35,369 bases of DNA from Lachnospiraceae bacterium (lineage in GTDB: Bacteria; Bacillota; Clostridia; Lachnospirales; Lachnospiraceae). This document shows, one piece after another, positions 1 to 7,555 of this stretch; position 1 is the stretch's first letter; each line of letters starts with the position of its first letter. The notes beneath the pieces were generated by a model. That model searched no databases, had not been told where the DNA came from, and saw only the letters and a list, made by a program, of their open reading frames with translations. A program made the translations under genes and the position numbers. The DNA lies in contig JAFSXN010000186.1 of assembly GCA_017444015.1 (NCBI GenBank), positions 1 to 35,369 on the forward strand, given 5' to 3'.

Positions 1-98
1 AAAAAATAGCACGGGAGCCCTCAAAATGACGTTATATTCAGTATGTAGTTTTCAAGGAACATATTTAACAAAGTGCATAAAATCAGCATTTTGAGTGT

Positions 99-520
99 AG
101 TTGTAAAAACACACGGGAATTAGAGATAATCCGTTACTTCGGCAACCAGGAGTATAAGGCATACTACGAGATTAATTTTCCTGAAGCCCCGGAGCTTAAG
201 AAGGTGTTTTCCGGAAATCTTGATGTAAAAACCCTGACCCTTAATTTCTCGCTTTATACTCGCGAACGCAATTAATTGCGTTCGCGAGTATAAATATGTT
301 CTCTCTTGATTTTAAGGAATTCCTGGATGCTTTAAATGTCAACGAAAATATCCTTTCAATGATAACTGACTCATTAAGAGAAAAGAGAGAGATCCCTCAG
401 TATGCGGTAAAAAAGCACATTGCCGCTATATATGGCCGCATATATTTGAGTCAAAATAAGACACCGAAAGCAGAATGTTCCCCCGTACCCGCCCTCGTCT
501 GCCAGTTGACAATAAGGTAG
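99..520 (+). pseudogene. Remnant of AAA_14/DUF4143-type ATPase, interrupted by a palindrome
   Basis: Two open fragments in different frames resemble consecutive parts of one family. The first (about 117-275) encodes a stretch with IIRYFGNQEYKAYYEINF, like the segment after Walker A in AAA_14/DUF4143 ATPases (usually '...FG..EYK.v.yINFe..pELk.iF..dld'). The second (296-520) begins MFSLDFKEFLDALNV and continues with VKKHIAAIYGRIYLS, like the family's 'LyPlDFeEFLwAlg ... lhekl..ly..YLivGG' segment. The first ends in a stop inside a 42-bp perfect palindrome and the second starts just after it. Walker A, Walker B and the whole C-terminal DUF4143 part are absent, so the gene is dead. The intervening family sequence appears to have been lost where the palindrome sits. 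The family call rests on remembered consensus; decay itself is clear. Bases 1-98 and 521-671 show no gene; 570-590 has only a T-arm-like sequence. Confidence 0.5.
253..294. repeat. 42-bp perfect palindrome, minimal copy of the TATACTCGC repeat family
   Basis: Two 21-nt arms, TTTATACTCGCGAACGCAATT and its exact reverse complement, abut with no loop. The outer sequence TATACTCGCGAACGCAATT is shared with repeats at 4208, 17990, 22984 (reverse) and 24974. This copy lacks their asymmetric internal segment and looks like a collapsed or symmetrised form. It separates the two fragments of the decayed ATPase gene. Confidence 0.85.
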
Positions 521-671
521 TAAAAATACACGATAATCTATACCCATGTGACATTACTGAACATACATTGTATCCCTGGGATTCGAACCCAAATATGCGT
601 TCACCATATCACCATACGGTTCATTCTCAACCGCCGAGATCATGTCCACCCTGCCAGACTACCATCTGTGA

Positions 672-1124
672 TCAGATCAATTCCGTTGTCCAGTTCAGCT
701 CCTGAATGGTTTCATCGGTCAGACGCAGCTCCTTCTGCAGCTCATCCAGGTCCTTCTGAAGTTCAGATACCGGAACCGTGCTGAAGATCTTGACCTCACT
801 CTTTGAGTATCTGGTAATCTTCTCGCTCGCGCTGTTCAGAAAATTGCGCATAATGCCGATCCTGCCCTTAAGACAATCCCTTTTGGCGATCAGATCTGTC
901 AGGGACCCTTCCCCATACCTTGTCTCATTATTCGTATGGTTTATGCGGGAGATCAGTTCCTCAAGCCTGGTATAAAGGTCATCAAGCTCCCTGAGAAGCT
1001 CCATTGGATCCTCCGACGGCTTTTCTCCCTCCTGTACACGGGCATTGTTATTAAGCCTGCCCCCAAGCTCCGCTATCCTTCTTTGAATGTCTGCTCTTTC
1101 TGATAATGCTGTTGCTAATTTCAT
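672..1124 (-). CDS. DIP1984 family protein
   Basis: This 150-residue, charged, mostly helical protein matches the DIP1984 family in length and in its N-terminal signature: MKLATALSERADIQRRIAELG, then NARVQEGEKPSEDP and the ISRINHTN segment near residues 60-68. Family members are small coiled-coil-like proteins of unknown biochemical function. No signal peptide or membrane segment is visible. The gene lies just downstream of rtcB on the same strand, with about 67 nt between them, so co-transcription is likely. The pairing with rtcB suggests a role linked to RNA repair, but that is inference from position only. The start fits an AGGAGGACAG-type ribosome binding site just upstream. Confidence 0.8.
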   Translation of the reverse strand: MKLATALSERADIQRRIAELGGRLNNNARVQEGEKPSEDPMELLRELDDLYTRLEELISRINHTNNETRYGEGSLTDLIAKRDCLKGRIGIMRNFLNSASEKITRYSKSEVKIFSTVPVSELQKDLDELQKELRLTDETIQELNWTTELI

Positions 1125-1191
1125 CCTGTCCTCCTGTATTATATGAATTACTTGTCAAATGCGCTCCTCGCGAAGCTTGATGGCTGAGATC

Positions 1192-2400
1192 CTAATCCGA
1201 TGCCTTGAAATTATAAATGGGCTTTAGTACCTCTTTGACGTTTACGGACTCTTTCACAGCGTCTATGATATCATCCAGGGATTTATAGGCCATGGGCGCT
1301 TCATCCAGAGTTTTCTCATTGACAGATGTCGTATAGATCCCCTGCATGGTCCTCTGATACTCTTCCATGGAAAGGGTCTCTCTGGCCCTGGAGCGCGACA
1401 TCACGCGGCCGGCGCCATGCGGAGCGGAAAAGTTCCACTCAGGATTCCCCTTTCCGACCGCAAGGACAGAACCGTCCCGCATATTGATCGGGATCAGGAC
1501 CTTCTCCCCTTCGTGAGCCGCTATAGCCCCTTTTCTCAGGATCATCTCATCGGTATCAATATAATTGTGTATGGTATGAAACGCCTCAACCCCCTTAAGC
1601 CCGGTTCTTTCAAGCAGGATCTCCGCCATCTTCTCACGGTTTCTTTTCGCGAACCTCTGACAGATCTCTACATCGTACAGGTAGTCATCGAGATACCTGC
1701 CGCTTAAATAGCACAGATCTTCCGGCATATCCGGCGCAAGCTCCTCCTTTTCCCATTTGAGCTTTTGAAGAGCAGCCTGGATCTCCTTCCTTCGCCCCTG
1801 CTCCTTATAGCTGCGGATGATCTCATCTCTGGCTTCCAGATACTCGCCGATCCCTTTGTGAAGGTCTACGGCAAGCTGCTGGTACAGCTCCGCCACCTGT
1901 TTGCCGAGGTTGCGGCTGCCCGAATGGATCACCAGATAGTTCGTTCCATCTTCGGACCGGTCAATCTCTATGAAATGGTTCCCGCCTCCCAACGTCCCAA
2001 GAGATCTCTCAAGACGCTTGGTATCCTTGAGATTTCGATGACACCTAAGCTGTGTCAGATCGAATTTCTCCCGACGACCTTCCCAGACCTCTTTGCCCGA
2101 CGGAATAAAATGAGCTGCCTCATCAAACATCGCAAGGTCAATTTCCGTTTTCCCCAGGCTTACCGTGTACATTCCGCAGCCAATGTCGACCCCTACCACA
2201 TTGGGAACGGCCTTTCCAGCCACCGTCATAGTCGTGCCGATCGTACATCCCTTTCCGGCGTGAACATCCGGCATGATCCTGATCTTTGACCCTGACGTAA
2301 ACTCATAGTCACACATCCTGCGGACCTGCTCGATCGCCTCCTCCTCGACTGCGGACGCGTAGCAGATCGCCGTATTCACTTTGCCTTCTATGTACATCAT
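1192..2400 (-). CDS. rtcB: RtcB family RNA-splicing ligase
   Basis: RtcB ligases join RNA 2',3'-cyclic phosphate or 3'-phosphate ends to 5'-OH ends using GTP and Mn2+. The 402-residue protein has the expected metal and GMP ligands: Cys75 in VGVDIGCGM, His142 in GGGNHFIEID, His159 in HSGSRNLGK, His278 before NYIDTDE, and His328 in APHGAGRVMSRSRA. The HGAGR histidine is the one guanylylated in characterised enzymes. Length is typical of the shorter bacterial type. I chose the ATG at 2400, with AGGTGA five bases upstream; a GTG at 2409 is the alternative. It is followed by a DIP1984 gene and faces a WYL-domain regulator across a 190-bp gap. The sigma-54 activator RtcR of proteobacterial rtc operons is not seen here. 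Confidence 0.95.
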   Translation of the reverse strand: MMYIEGKVNTAICYASAVEEEAIEQVRRMCDYEFTSGSKIRIMPDVHAGKGCTIGTTMTVAGKAVPNVVGVDIGCGMYTVSLGKTEIDLAMFDEAAHFIPSGKEVWEGRREKFDLTQLRCHRNLKDTKRLERSLGTLGGGNHFIEIDRSEDGTNYLVIHSGSRNLGKQVAELYQQLAVDLHKGIGEYLEARDEIIRSYKEQGRRKEIQAALQKLKWEKEELAPDMPEDLCYLSGRYLDDYLYDVEICQRFAKRNREKMAEILLERTGLKGVEAFHTIHNYIDTDEMILRKGAIAAHEGEKVLIPINMRDGSVLAVGKGNPEWNFSAPHGAGRVMSRSRARETLSMEEYQRTMQGIYTTSVNEKTLDEAPMAYKSLDDIIDAVKESVNVKEVLKPIYNFKASD

Positions 2401-2526
2401 ATCGCTCACCTTCAGGTCCTTATCATTGTAGAGAAGTTACTGCTTTGCTGTTTGTGTTGTTATGATATAACAGAATCCAGGATCTGAAAAGCAGAAGAAC
2501 GAAACGTATTTATGACCCCAAATTTC

Positions 2527-2555
2527 TTGCATTAATGGCCTGCATAGCTTATATT
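2527..2555 (+). promoter_or_regulatory. Putative sigma-A promoter of the WYL regulator gene
   Basis: TTGCAT and TATATT are separated by 17 bases, in the AT-rich gap between the divergent rtcB and WYL genes, 35 bases before the WYL start codon. A short GGAGACAAT ribosome binding site precedes the ATG. Assignment is by consensus only. Confidence 0.5.
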
Positions 2556-2589
2556 TATTATTGAAATACAACCCCAATTAGGAGACAAT

Positions 2590-3600
2590 ATGACCGAGAA
2601 ATATAAAATCTATGTTCCCGAGGAAATGAAATCACGCCTTGAAAATGACGCGGAACTGTTTGAATTTACCAAAAAGGACGGCACCGTAAATCTCAATTCC
2701 TTTTTGAAGGAGCTCATCGTCAACTACTTCGATCAATATCAGGATAACAGGAAGCAGCTTCTTGACACCATTCTGTCAGATTTGGAGAAGCTTTCTTCCA
2801 TATCCGCTGCGGACGTAAACGTTATCGCCGACAGGATCATCAACGGATATATGAGGAGCAGCAAGCAAAGTACAGCGCGAAATACCGCTATTACACTGAC
2901 GCTAAGCAGACGGTCTCTTGACATAATGCGTTCCATCGAGAACAATCTGCTTGGTCAGATATCGCTGTCTCAATACATTAATGATATGCTCGAATCCTAT
3001 CTGTCCATAGCAAGAAGCGATCGTGAGAAAATCATATTCAAGGAGGTTTTTGAAGCGCTGAACGATGCCATAAAAAAGAACCGGATCATCACGTTTTCCT
3101 CAACGTCGGTTTCGGACATGGTGTTTACGATCCGGCCATATATGATCGCAGCGTCAAAAGAGGAGCAGTGTAACTATTTATTGTGTACCGATAACCGCTA
3201 CCATCAGCCCAGAACCTTCCGAATTTCAAGGATCCGCGCCTTATATACAACTTCAGACTGTTTCACTCCGAATGAAAAGGTTCGAAAAAGACTGATGGAA
3301 ATCGCGATCAGAAATCCCCAGTCGGCTTCCAAAAATGTCAGGGCAACCGTCATCCTGACGGAGCTTGGCATCAGGAAATTCCATATGATAACGAAGAACC
3401 GACCCGATATATCGAAAAGAGAGGGAAATGTGTTTTATTTTGACTGGCCTAAGAAACAGTTGGAGGACTATTTCAGCCGGTTCGGCGAAGAGGCCGTGAT
3501 CGTTTCACCTCTGGACTGCCGTCTCTCTATGACAGCTTTCTACAGTAAGGCACTCGAAGCCTATAAAAAAACTCCAAACACAGATATAATCAATGTTTAG
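2590..3600 (+). CDS. RHH-WYL domain transcriptional regulator
   Basis: The 336-residue protein seems to contain two ribbon-helix-helix-like N-terminal segments. One is about residues 4-50 (YKIYVPEEMKSRL then NLNSFLKELIVNYFDQY), the other about 99-140 (TAITLTLSRRSLDIM then SLSQYINDMLESYL). A WYL domain follows from about 150 to 220 (ALNDAIKKNRIITF, RPYMIAA, YLLCTDNRYHQPRTFRISRI), then a C-terminal WCX-like region to about 325. WYL domains bind nucleic acid or nucleotide ligands. The architecture recalls the RHH-WYL accessory proteins of some type VI-D CRISPR loci, but no Cas gene or array is present. It is divergent from rtcB, so it may regulate rtcB in response to an RNA-damage ligand; this is inference. 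The last dozen codons lie in a duplicated terminator block, so the original C-terminus may have been altered. Confidence 0.8.
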   Translation: MTEKYKIYVPEEMKSRLENDAELFEFTKKDGTVNLNSFLKELIVNYFDQYQDNRKQLLDTILSDLEKLSSISAADVNVIADRIINGYMRSSKQSTARNTAITLTLSRRSLDIMRSIENNLLGQISLSQYINDMLESYLSIARSDREKIIFKEVFEALNDAIKKNRIITFSSTSVSDMVFTIRPYMIAASKEEQCNYLLCTDNRYHQPRTFRISRIRALYTTSDCFTPNEKVRKRLMEIAIRNPQSASKNVRATVILTELGIRKFHMITKNRPDISKREGNVFYFDWPKKQLEDYFSRFGEEAVIVSPLDCRLSMTAFYSKALEAYKKTPNTDIINV

Positions 3601-3637
3601 AGCCAATCACCGAAACGGAGAAAGAAGGATTTGAAGA
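3563..3637 (-). repeat. Degenerate copy of tRNA-Ser 3' end plus terminator (possible attachment site)
   Basis: Bases 3615-3637 match the 3' end of tRNA-Ser(GCT) at 4395-4417 in 20 of 23 positions (CGGAGAAAGA then GGATTTGAA). Bases 3563-3604 match the tRNA's terminator at 4344-4385 (AAAAACTCCAAACAC ... CAATGTTT.GAG). Read on the minus strand, the order tRNA 3' end then terminator is the same in both copies. That is the pattern left when an element integrates at a tRNA 3' end. The copy is imperfect, so the event would be old. It overlaps the end of the WYL gene. Confidence 0.55.
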
Positions 3638-3692
3638 CTACCCTTTCTCAAAAACTATCGAAAGAAAGGGGTGTTTCGGCTTCCAAGTCTTC
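3633..3692 (+). terminator. Long imperfect hairpin downstream of the WYL gene
   Basis: Outer arms GAAGACT/AGTCTTC (3633-3639 and 3686-3692) and inner arms CCCTTTCT/AGAAAGGG (3641-3648 and 3663-3670) form a long stem. A short T-rich stretch (TTCTTG) follows. It may terminate WYL transcription; a T tract is weak. Confidence 0.4.
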
Positions 3693-3749
3693 TTGTGCAA
3701 CAGGTGTGCAACACTTTAAGAACTAGATCTATATTTGTATTTGTTCGCT

Positions 3750-3974
3750 CTACTTCTTTAAAGCATCCATAAAATCGTCAAGAGAAATATCCGCTTTTTC
3801 TAATATACCTTTCAATGTCCCCTTTGCAATCTCATAATGCTTTGGAATAATGGTTATTCTCTTACCATTTGTATATTTAACATGACTGCCATTCTGGGAG
3901 GCAGACCAAAAACCAGGCTTTTGAAATGCTTTCTCCACTTCCTCGTATTTACAGATAGGATATTTTGAAGGCAT
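3750..3974 (-). CDS. hicA: HicA-family toxin, type II toxin-antitoxin system
   Basis: HicA toxins are small dsRBD-fold ribonucleases that cleave mRNA. The 74-residue protein shows the family pattern: an N-terminal helix (YEEVEKAFQKPGFW), the strand-turn with the catalytic histidine His31 in NGSHVKY, then ITIIPKH and a C-terminal helix KGTLKGILEKADIS. Its ATG overlaps the hicB stop by one base (TAATG), giving translational coupling. In this pair the antitoxin gene comes first, the reverse of the common hicA-hicB order. The pair lies between tRNA-Ser and a degenerate copy of its 3' end, which suggests arrival on a small island. Confidence 0.88.
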   Translation of the reverse strand: MPSKYPICKYEEVEKAFQKPGFWSASQNGSHVKYTNGKRITIIPKHYEIAKGTLKGILEKADISLDDFMDALKK

Positions 3975-4186
3975 TATATAACCTCCAATGTTCCTAATAA
4001 ATACTCTGAAGTGTCTTGTTCCATATCTTCGGGCATATCCTCAAAATAAAGTTCCAACGCTTCCTTCAAGTTCTGCTTTGCACCACCAATAGATTTTCCC
4101 TGTGATACAACTCCGGTTATTATATCTTTCGCAATATACCAAGGCTCTTCATAAGACAGTAAAATTTGTCTTGTCATTCTGTTCAC
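3974..4186 (-). CDS. hicB: HicB-family antitoxin
   Basis: The 70-residue protein matches the partial RNase H fold of HicB antitoxins: a strand with PWYIAKDI, then GVVSQGKSIGGAKQNLKEALELYFED, the usual 'vsqGdT.eEA..NlkEAle' motif. It should bind and silence the HicA encoded immediately after it. No C-terminal HTH or ribbon-helix-helix DNA-binding domain is present, so autoregulation may need another factor or be absent. The start lies 22 bases from a copy of the TATACTCGC repeat, which therefore occupies the likely promoter region. Confidence 0.85.
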   Translation of the reverse strand: MNRMTRQILLSYEEPWYIAKDIITGVVSQGKSIGGAKQNLKEALELYFEDMPEDMEQDTSEYLLGTLEVI

Positions 4187-4207
4187 CTATATCCTTTTAA
4201 TGATACA

Positions 4208-4310
4208 TATACTCGCGAACGCAATTAATTGCCGTTTTTGATAAAGTAAATGTACTGAAATTGCGTTTGCGAGTCCGGTTGATCGGCAACGAAAAGTGTT
4301 AACCAGTATA
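4208..4310 (+). repeat. 103-bp TATACTCGC palindromic element, long form
   Basis: The element begins TATACTCGCGAACGCAATT and ends AACCAGTATA, with short inverted ends TATACT/AGTATA. Internal arms are CTCGCGAACGCAATT against AATTGCGTTTGCGAG. The last 84 bases are identical, apart from one base, to 25114-25197. There is no coding capacity. It lies between hicB and the tRNA-Ser terminator. Confidence 0.85.
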
Positions 4311-4341
4311 AATAATAAACTGGAAACAATATTGTTAATAA

Positions 4342-4385
4342 AGAAAAACTCCAAACACCGATAATTTCAATGTTTCGAGTTTTTC
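4342..4385 (-). terminator. Intrinsic terminator of tRNA-Ser
   Basis: Arms AAAACTC-C-AAACA and TGTTT-C-GAGTTTT enclose a short loop and have T/A tracts at the base, so it could act in either direction. It lies 10 bases beyond the tRNA 3' end on the minus strand. A near copy sits at 3563-3604. Confidence 0.6.
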
Positions 4386-4394
4386 ATCTAATAA

Positions 4395-4482
4395 CGGAGA
4401 AAGAGGGATTTGAACCCTCGCGCCGCGTTAACGACCTACACCCTTAGCAGGGGCGCCTCTTCAGCCTCTTGAGTATTTCTCC
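4395..4482 (-). tRNA. tRNA-Ser (anticodon GCT)
   Basis: Read on the minus strand: acceptor GGAGAAA pairs with TTTCTCC and is followed by discriminator G. The anticodon stem CGCCC/GGGTG holds loop CTGCTAA with anticodon GCT. A long class II variable arm and T-arm GAGGGTTCAAATCCCTC follow. CCA is not encoded. The 88-nt length and long variable arm are as expected for serine. Its 3' end appears to be an old integration site. Confidence 0.95.
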
Positions 4483-4605
4483 AATGTCTGAATAAATAAA
4501 TCATTATTCTTCAGAAGCAGCACAAAAACCCTTCGAAACCAATGGCTTTCCGCCGCAACCTCTTGTCGGAAGTATTATACCCGAGCAGGCGGGCTTTGTC
4601 AAATC

Positions 4606-5298
4606 CTATTGTATAACCTGCAGCAGAATATTCGAGTCAAACAGAAAGGTCAGCAGCTTACTGTCGGAGACATCGGAAAGCAGGGTTCCTGCGACGGAAT
4701 TCCCGTAGAGCATCATCATCACAAAAAATCCGATCCAGACGACGATCAGAGCGGACAGAAAGCCCGTCATAATCCCAAGCAGTTTATTCACCCCGTGGAT
4801 GATTGGGATCTTAGCGATCAGCCCGGTGACATGGAGAACGATCCACATAGCAAGCGCGAACATCGCGTAAACGATCACAAAGGTTCCCGATTTTATGATC
4901 ATCCTTGTCAGATAATTCGCGATATAATCCTCAAAAACCCTAACCTTCAGCGACTCGTAGACCTCCTTCGTATTATTCACGATAAGGTCGGAGCGAATCA
5001 GCTCCGGCAGCTCATAGCTCTGGATCGCCTTATTCTGTTCCTCGGTCGAACGGTTATTATAATTGGAATTCACCTCATGAAAAACCGCAACGATATTATC
5101 ATAAACCACATCGTGAACGGCAGGCAGCTCTACGAGAATACTGCTCAGGTTCGGAACGATCTGCGTCGTCAGAAAAATCGCCAGAATGATCCCGGTCAGT
5201 GAGACCGCCATACGTAAAAAGCCCTTGCCGTAGCCGATCGCCATAAAGATCGCAAACAGCGCAAGTACAGCGATCAGCAGAAAATTCAGCTCCCCCAT
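4606..5298 (-). CDS. cvpA: CvpA family membrane protein
   Basis: The 230-residue protein has the CvpA layout: two N-terminal membrane segments (about residues 5-22 and 28-46) with the characteristic GYGKGFLRM between them. An extracytoplasmic region of about 80 residues follows, then two more membrane segments (about 130-155 and 170-198). CvpA proteins have been linked to colicin V export and to envelope integrity; the molecular role in Firmicutes is unclear. It is 16 bases downstream of the DUF5711 gene on the same strand, so the two are probably co-transcribed and both act at the membrane. Confidence 0.85.
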   Translation of the reverse strand: MGELNFLLIAVLALFAIFMAIGYGKGFLRMAVSLTGIILAIFLTTQIVPNLSSILVELPAVHDVVYDNIVAVFHEVNSNYNNRSTEEQNKAIQSYELPELIRSDLIVNNTKEVYESLKVRVFEDYIANYLTRMIIKSGTFVIVYAMFALAMWIVLHVTGLIAKIPIIHGVNKLLGIMTGFLSALIVVWIGFFVMMMLYGNSVAGTLLSDVSDSKLLTFLFDSNILLQVIQ

Positions 5299-5314
5299 TT
5301 CTCCCCTATAACCC

Positions 5315-6580
5315 CTACTTCAACTGGATCTTTTCGGTCCTGCTGCCGGAAACCAGAAGATACTTCTGCGGACTGGACTGCGGAACGACCTCGATCACAG
5401 AGCTTTTAAACGCTCCGTTGTATTTTTCCGCCCCGTCCATATTACAGATCAGACATTCGCTGCTGTTATAGATAATGATCCGCTCATTCGCGAAAACAAT
5501 ATCCGAGTATTCCAGATCAAAGGGCTTCTGCAAAACAAGCTCCCCCGAGGTATTGTATACATCCAGCCGATAGTTTTCCTCACTCGTACCGACATGATAA
5601 ACCAGCCCGATATATTCCTGATTATGGAACACACTCTTGATCTCTTCCTCGATCTCCGTCTCAAAAACACATTCCGGCTTCTGATTCCCGCGAAAGATCG
5701 CGAATTTATTGTCCCCGACGGCAAAGGCGGAGCGTTCGTTCATAAACTCGATATAAGAAACGATCGTATCGTCATAATTGTAACCGCTGACCAGATTATC
5801 GATCTCGTTCTGTCCGACATTTCCGAAGTTATAAAACGCAACGGAGGAGACCATATTTCCCGTTTCAATCTTCAGATAGGAAACCGCTAGGATGATCCCG
5901 TTATCCGAAAGCGCGATACTTACGGGATAGCCGCTCTTTGCCATGGTCGTCCGGTCACTGGCGACAACCTCTCCCTCGCTGTTATAGATCCTGACCCATG
6001 TCACTTCGTTTTCTTCCAGGATCACCGCGACGATCCCGTTTCCGGAAACACAAAACTTCTGGATCGGAAGCGTTGTATCGATCTCACCGGCCAGCCCCTT
6101 GCTGTTCATCAGAAAGATCTTCGTTCCCTTATAATCCCCGATGCCGACATATTCTCCCTTGATATCCACGATGGGACTCTGCATTTCATAGGTCTGGTTC
6201 CAGAGCATCTCATCCTGCATATTAAAGGCCGAAGCCCCGTCCGGACTGTATCTGAGGATATTGTTATTGAATTTCAGATAATTTGCCGTTGCGATCTCCG
6301 AATACCGGATCGTATCCTGTACCGTATAATCGGTATAGATCGTATTCTCGTAGTTGATATAGATCCCGACTCCGATGGCAACAAAAATAAGCACGACTAT
6401 CAGGACCCTGTACAGGATCACAAGTCTGTGCCTGGCAATCTTTTTCCTATAATCGAACGTCTCCGGAGCTTCCGGAAGCTCTTCTTCCTCCTCCGAAATG
6501 GACGTGAAAGCCTCTCGTTCCTCTGCCTCCTCAGAAGAGACGTTCTTTTCCCCACTCTTAAATTTATATATCTCCGCCAA
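5315..6580 (-). CDS. DUF5711 family membrane-anchored protein
   Basis: The 421-residue protein has an acidic cytoplasmic N-terminus rich in Glu (residues 10-42), a single membrane segment at about 53-73 (VILYRVLIVVLIFVAIGVGI), and a long extracytoplasmic domain. That domain is made of repeated beta strands resembling WD/PQQ-like propeller blades (for example GIVAVILEENEVTWVRIYN and GIILAVSYLKIETGN). This matches DUF5711 proteins, found mainly in Clostridia. Function is unknown. Position next to cvpA suggests an envelope role. The ATG is preceded by a CAAGGGG-type ribosome binding site. Confidence 0.75.
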   Translation of the reverse strand: MAEIYKFKSGEKNVSSEEAEEREAFTSISEEEEELPEAPETFDYRKKIARHRLVILYRVLIVVLIFVAIGVGIYINYENTIYTDYTVQDTIRYSEIATANYLKFNNNILRYSPDGASAFNMQDEMLWNQTYEMQSPIVDIKGEYVGIGDYKGTKIFLMNSKGLAGEIDTTLPIQKFCVSGNGIVAVILEENEVTWVRIYNSEGEVVASDRTTMAKSGYPVSIALSDNGIILAVSYLKIETGNMVSSVAFYNFGNVGQNEIDNLVSGYNYDDTIVSYIEFMNERSAFAVGDNKFAIFRGNQKPECVFETEIEEEIKSVFHNQEYIGLVYHVGTSEENYRLDVYNTSGELVLQKPFDLEYSDIVFANERIIIYNSSECLICNMDGAEKYNGAFKSSVIEVVPQSSPQKYLLVSGSRTEKIQLK

Positions 6581-6691
6581 AAAAGACCCCTTGCTTTAAG
6601 ACTTCCCTCTGTTAACTCCTCTATCATACATCATTCAGCGGGTTTTGAAAAGAACCGTTACAGCCTGGCACCGGTCAGACGCCAGATTCTC

Positions 6692-7555
6692 CTAAACCGA
6701 AGAGATCAGAACACTGAGCTCTCCGCTAAGAACATACTTCCCATACGCAAAAGGAACGATCAGAGAATCCCCCTCTTTGATCGAGGTTCCGTCGATCGTA
6801 CCGCTTCCGCCGATCACGCTTACGATCTCAAAAGGCTTATCCTGAAGAAATTCCCTGCTCCCGTTGATCTCATACTTATCAACCGTATAGTATTCACAGG
6901 AAACGAGCCGGTTCGGATCATCCCCGGCATTGGTCCGGCATTCCCTGTGAGGTACATTGATCACATCAATGCTTTTTTCAATATGTAACGGCCTCGGCTT
7001 TCCGTCCTTTACCCGGTCATAATCGTAAAGCCGATAGGTGATATCGGAATTCTGCTGGATCTCCATAATAACCGTATGGTTTTTGATGGCGTGTACCGTT
7101 CCCGGTTCGATCTGGAAGAAATCTCCCTTCTTTACTGGGAACTCCCGCAAAAGCTCTTTCCAGCGGCCATCCCGGATCATCTCCCGAAGCTCTTCCTTTG
7201 TCTTGGCATTGTGCCCGATAATGATCGTTCCGTCCGGCTTTGCATCGATCACATACCAGCATTCGGTCTTGCCGTAAGAGCCATTTTCATGGGCAAAGGC
7301 ATAGTCATTATCCGGATGGACCTGGATACTGAGATCGTCTCTGGAATCGATTTTCTTGACCAGCAGCGGAAAGCTCTCTCCCTCGATATTTCCAAACAGC
7401 TCGCGATGCTCCTTCCAGAGCTCAGAGAGATGCTTTCCTCTATAGGTCCCCTGTGTAACGATATCGTCTCCATGGGGATGCGCTGAGACTGTCCAGTATT
7501 CATTTCCCCATATATAATTTTTAACGACCGGTTCCAGGATCAGTAGTTCTCTCAT
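6692..7555 (-). CDS. manA: Class I mannose-6-phosphate isomerase
   Basis: Type I phosphomannose isomerase interconverts mannose-6-phosphate and fructose-6-phosphate, with zinc in a cupin fold. Metal ligands are visible: Gln78 and His80 in SIQVHPDNDYA, Glu98 in KTECWYV, and His155 in EPGTVHAI. The conserved segment QQNSDITYRLYDYDR follows at about 167-181. At 287 residues it is of the short Firmicute form. Its ATG overlaps the stop codon of the upstream MFS gene (ATGA), so it is translationally coupled to that transporter. Confidence 0.93.
   Translation of the reverse strand: MRELLILEPVVKNYIWGNEYWTVSAHPHGDDIVTQGTYRGKHLSELWKEHRELFGNIEGESFPLLVKKIDSRDDLSIQVHPDNDYAFAHENGSYGKTECWYVIDAKPDGTIIIGHNAKTKEELREMIRDGRWKELLREFPVKKGDFFQIEPGTVHAIKNHTVIMEIQQNSDITYRLYDYDRVKDGKPRPLHIEKSIDVINVPHRECRTNAGDDPNRLVSCEYYTVDKYEINGSREFLQDKPFEIVSVIGGSGTIDGTSIKEGDSLIVPFAYGKYVLSGELSVLISSV

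Noticed and set aside
1-60. rRNA-operon boundary (AGTTTTCAAGGAACA resembles sequences near Firmicute rRNA genes)
   Set aside because: No 5S, 23S or 16S sequence can be recognised at the left edge; the similarity is too short to support a call.
541-640. Possible tRNA gene on the minus strand (TGGGATTCGAACCCA resembles a T-arm)
   Set aside because: Only the T-arm fits. No acceptor pairing to the following GGATACA was found, the candidate anticodon loops lack U33 or a proper variable loop, and no D-arm is present.
2590-3600. WYL protein as part of a type VI-D CRISPR system
   Set aside because: No Cas13 gene and no direct-repeat array lie in the window; the neighbours are rtcB and a toxin-antitoxin pair. 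Only domain architecture is similar.
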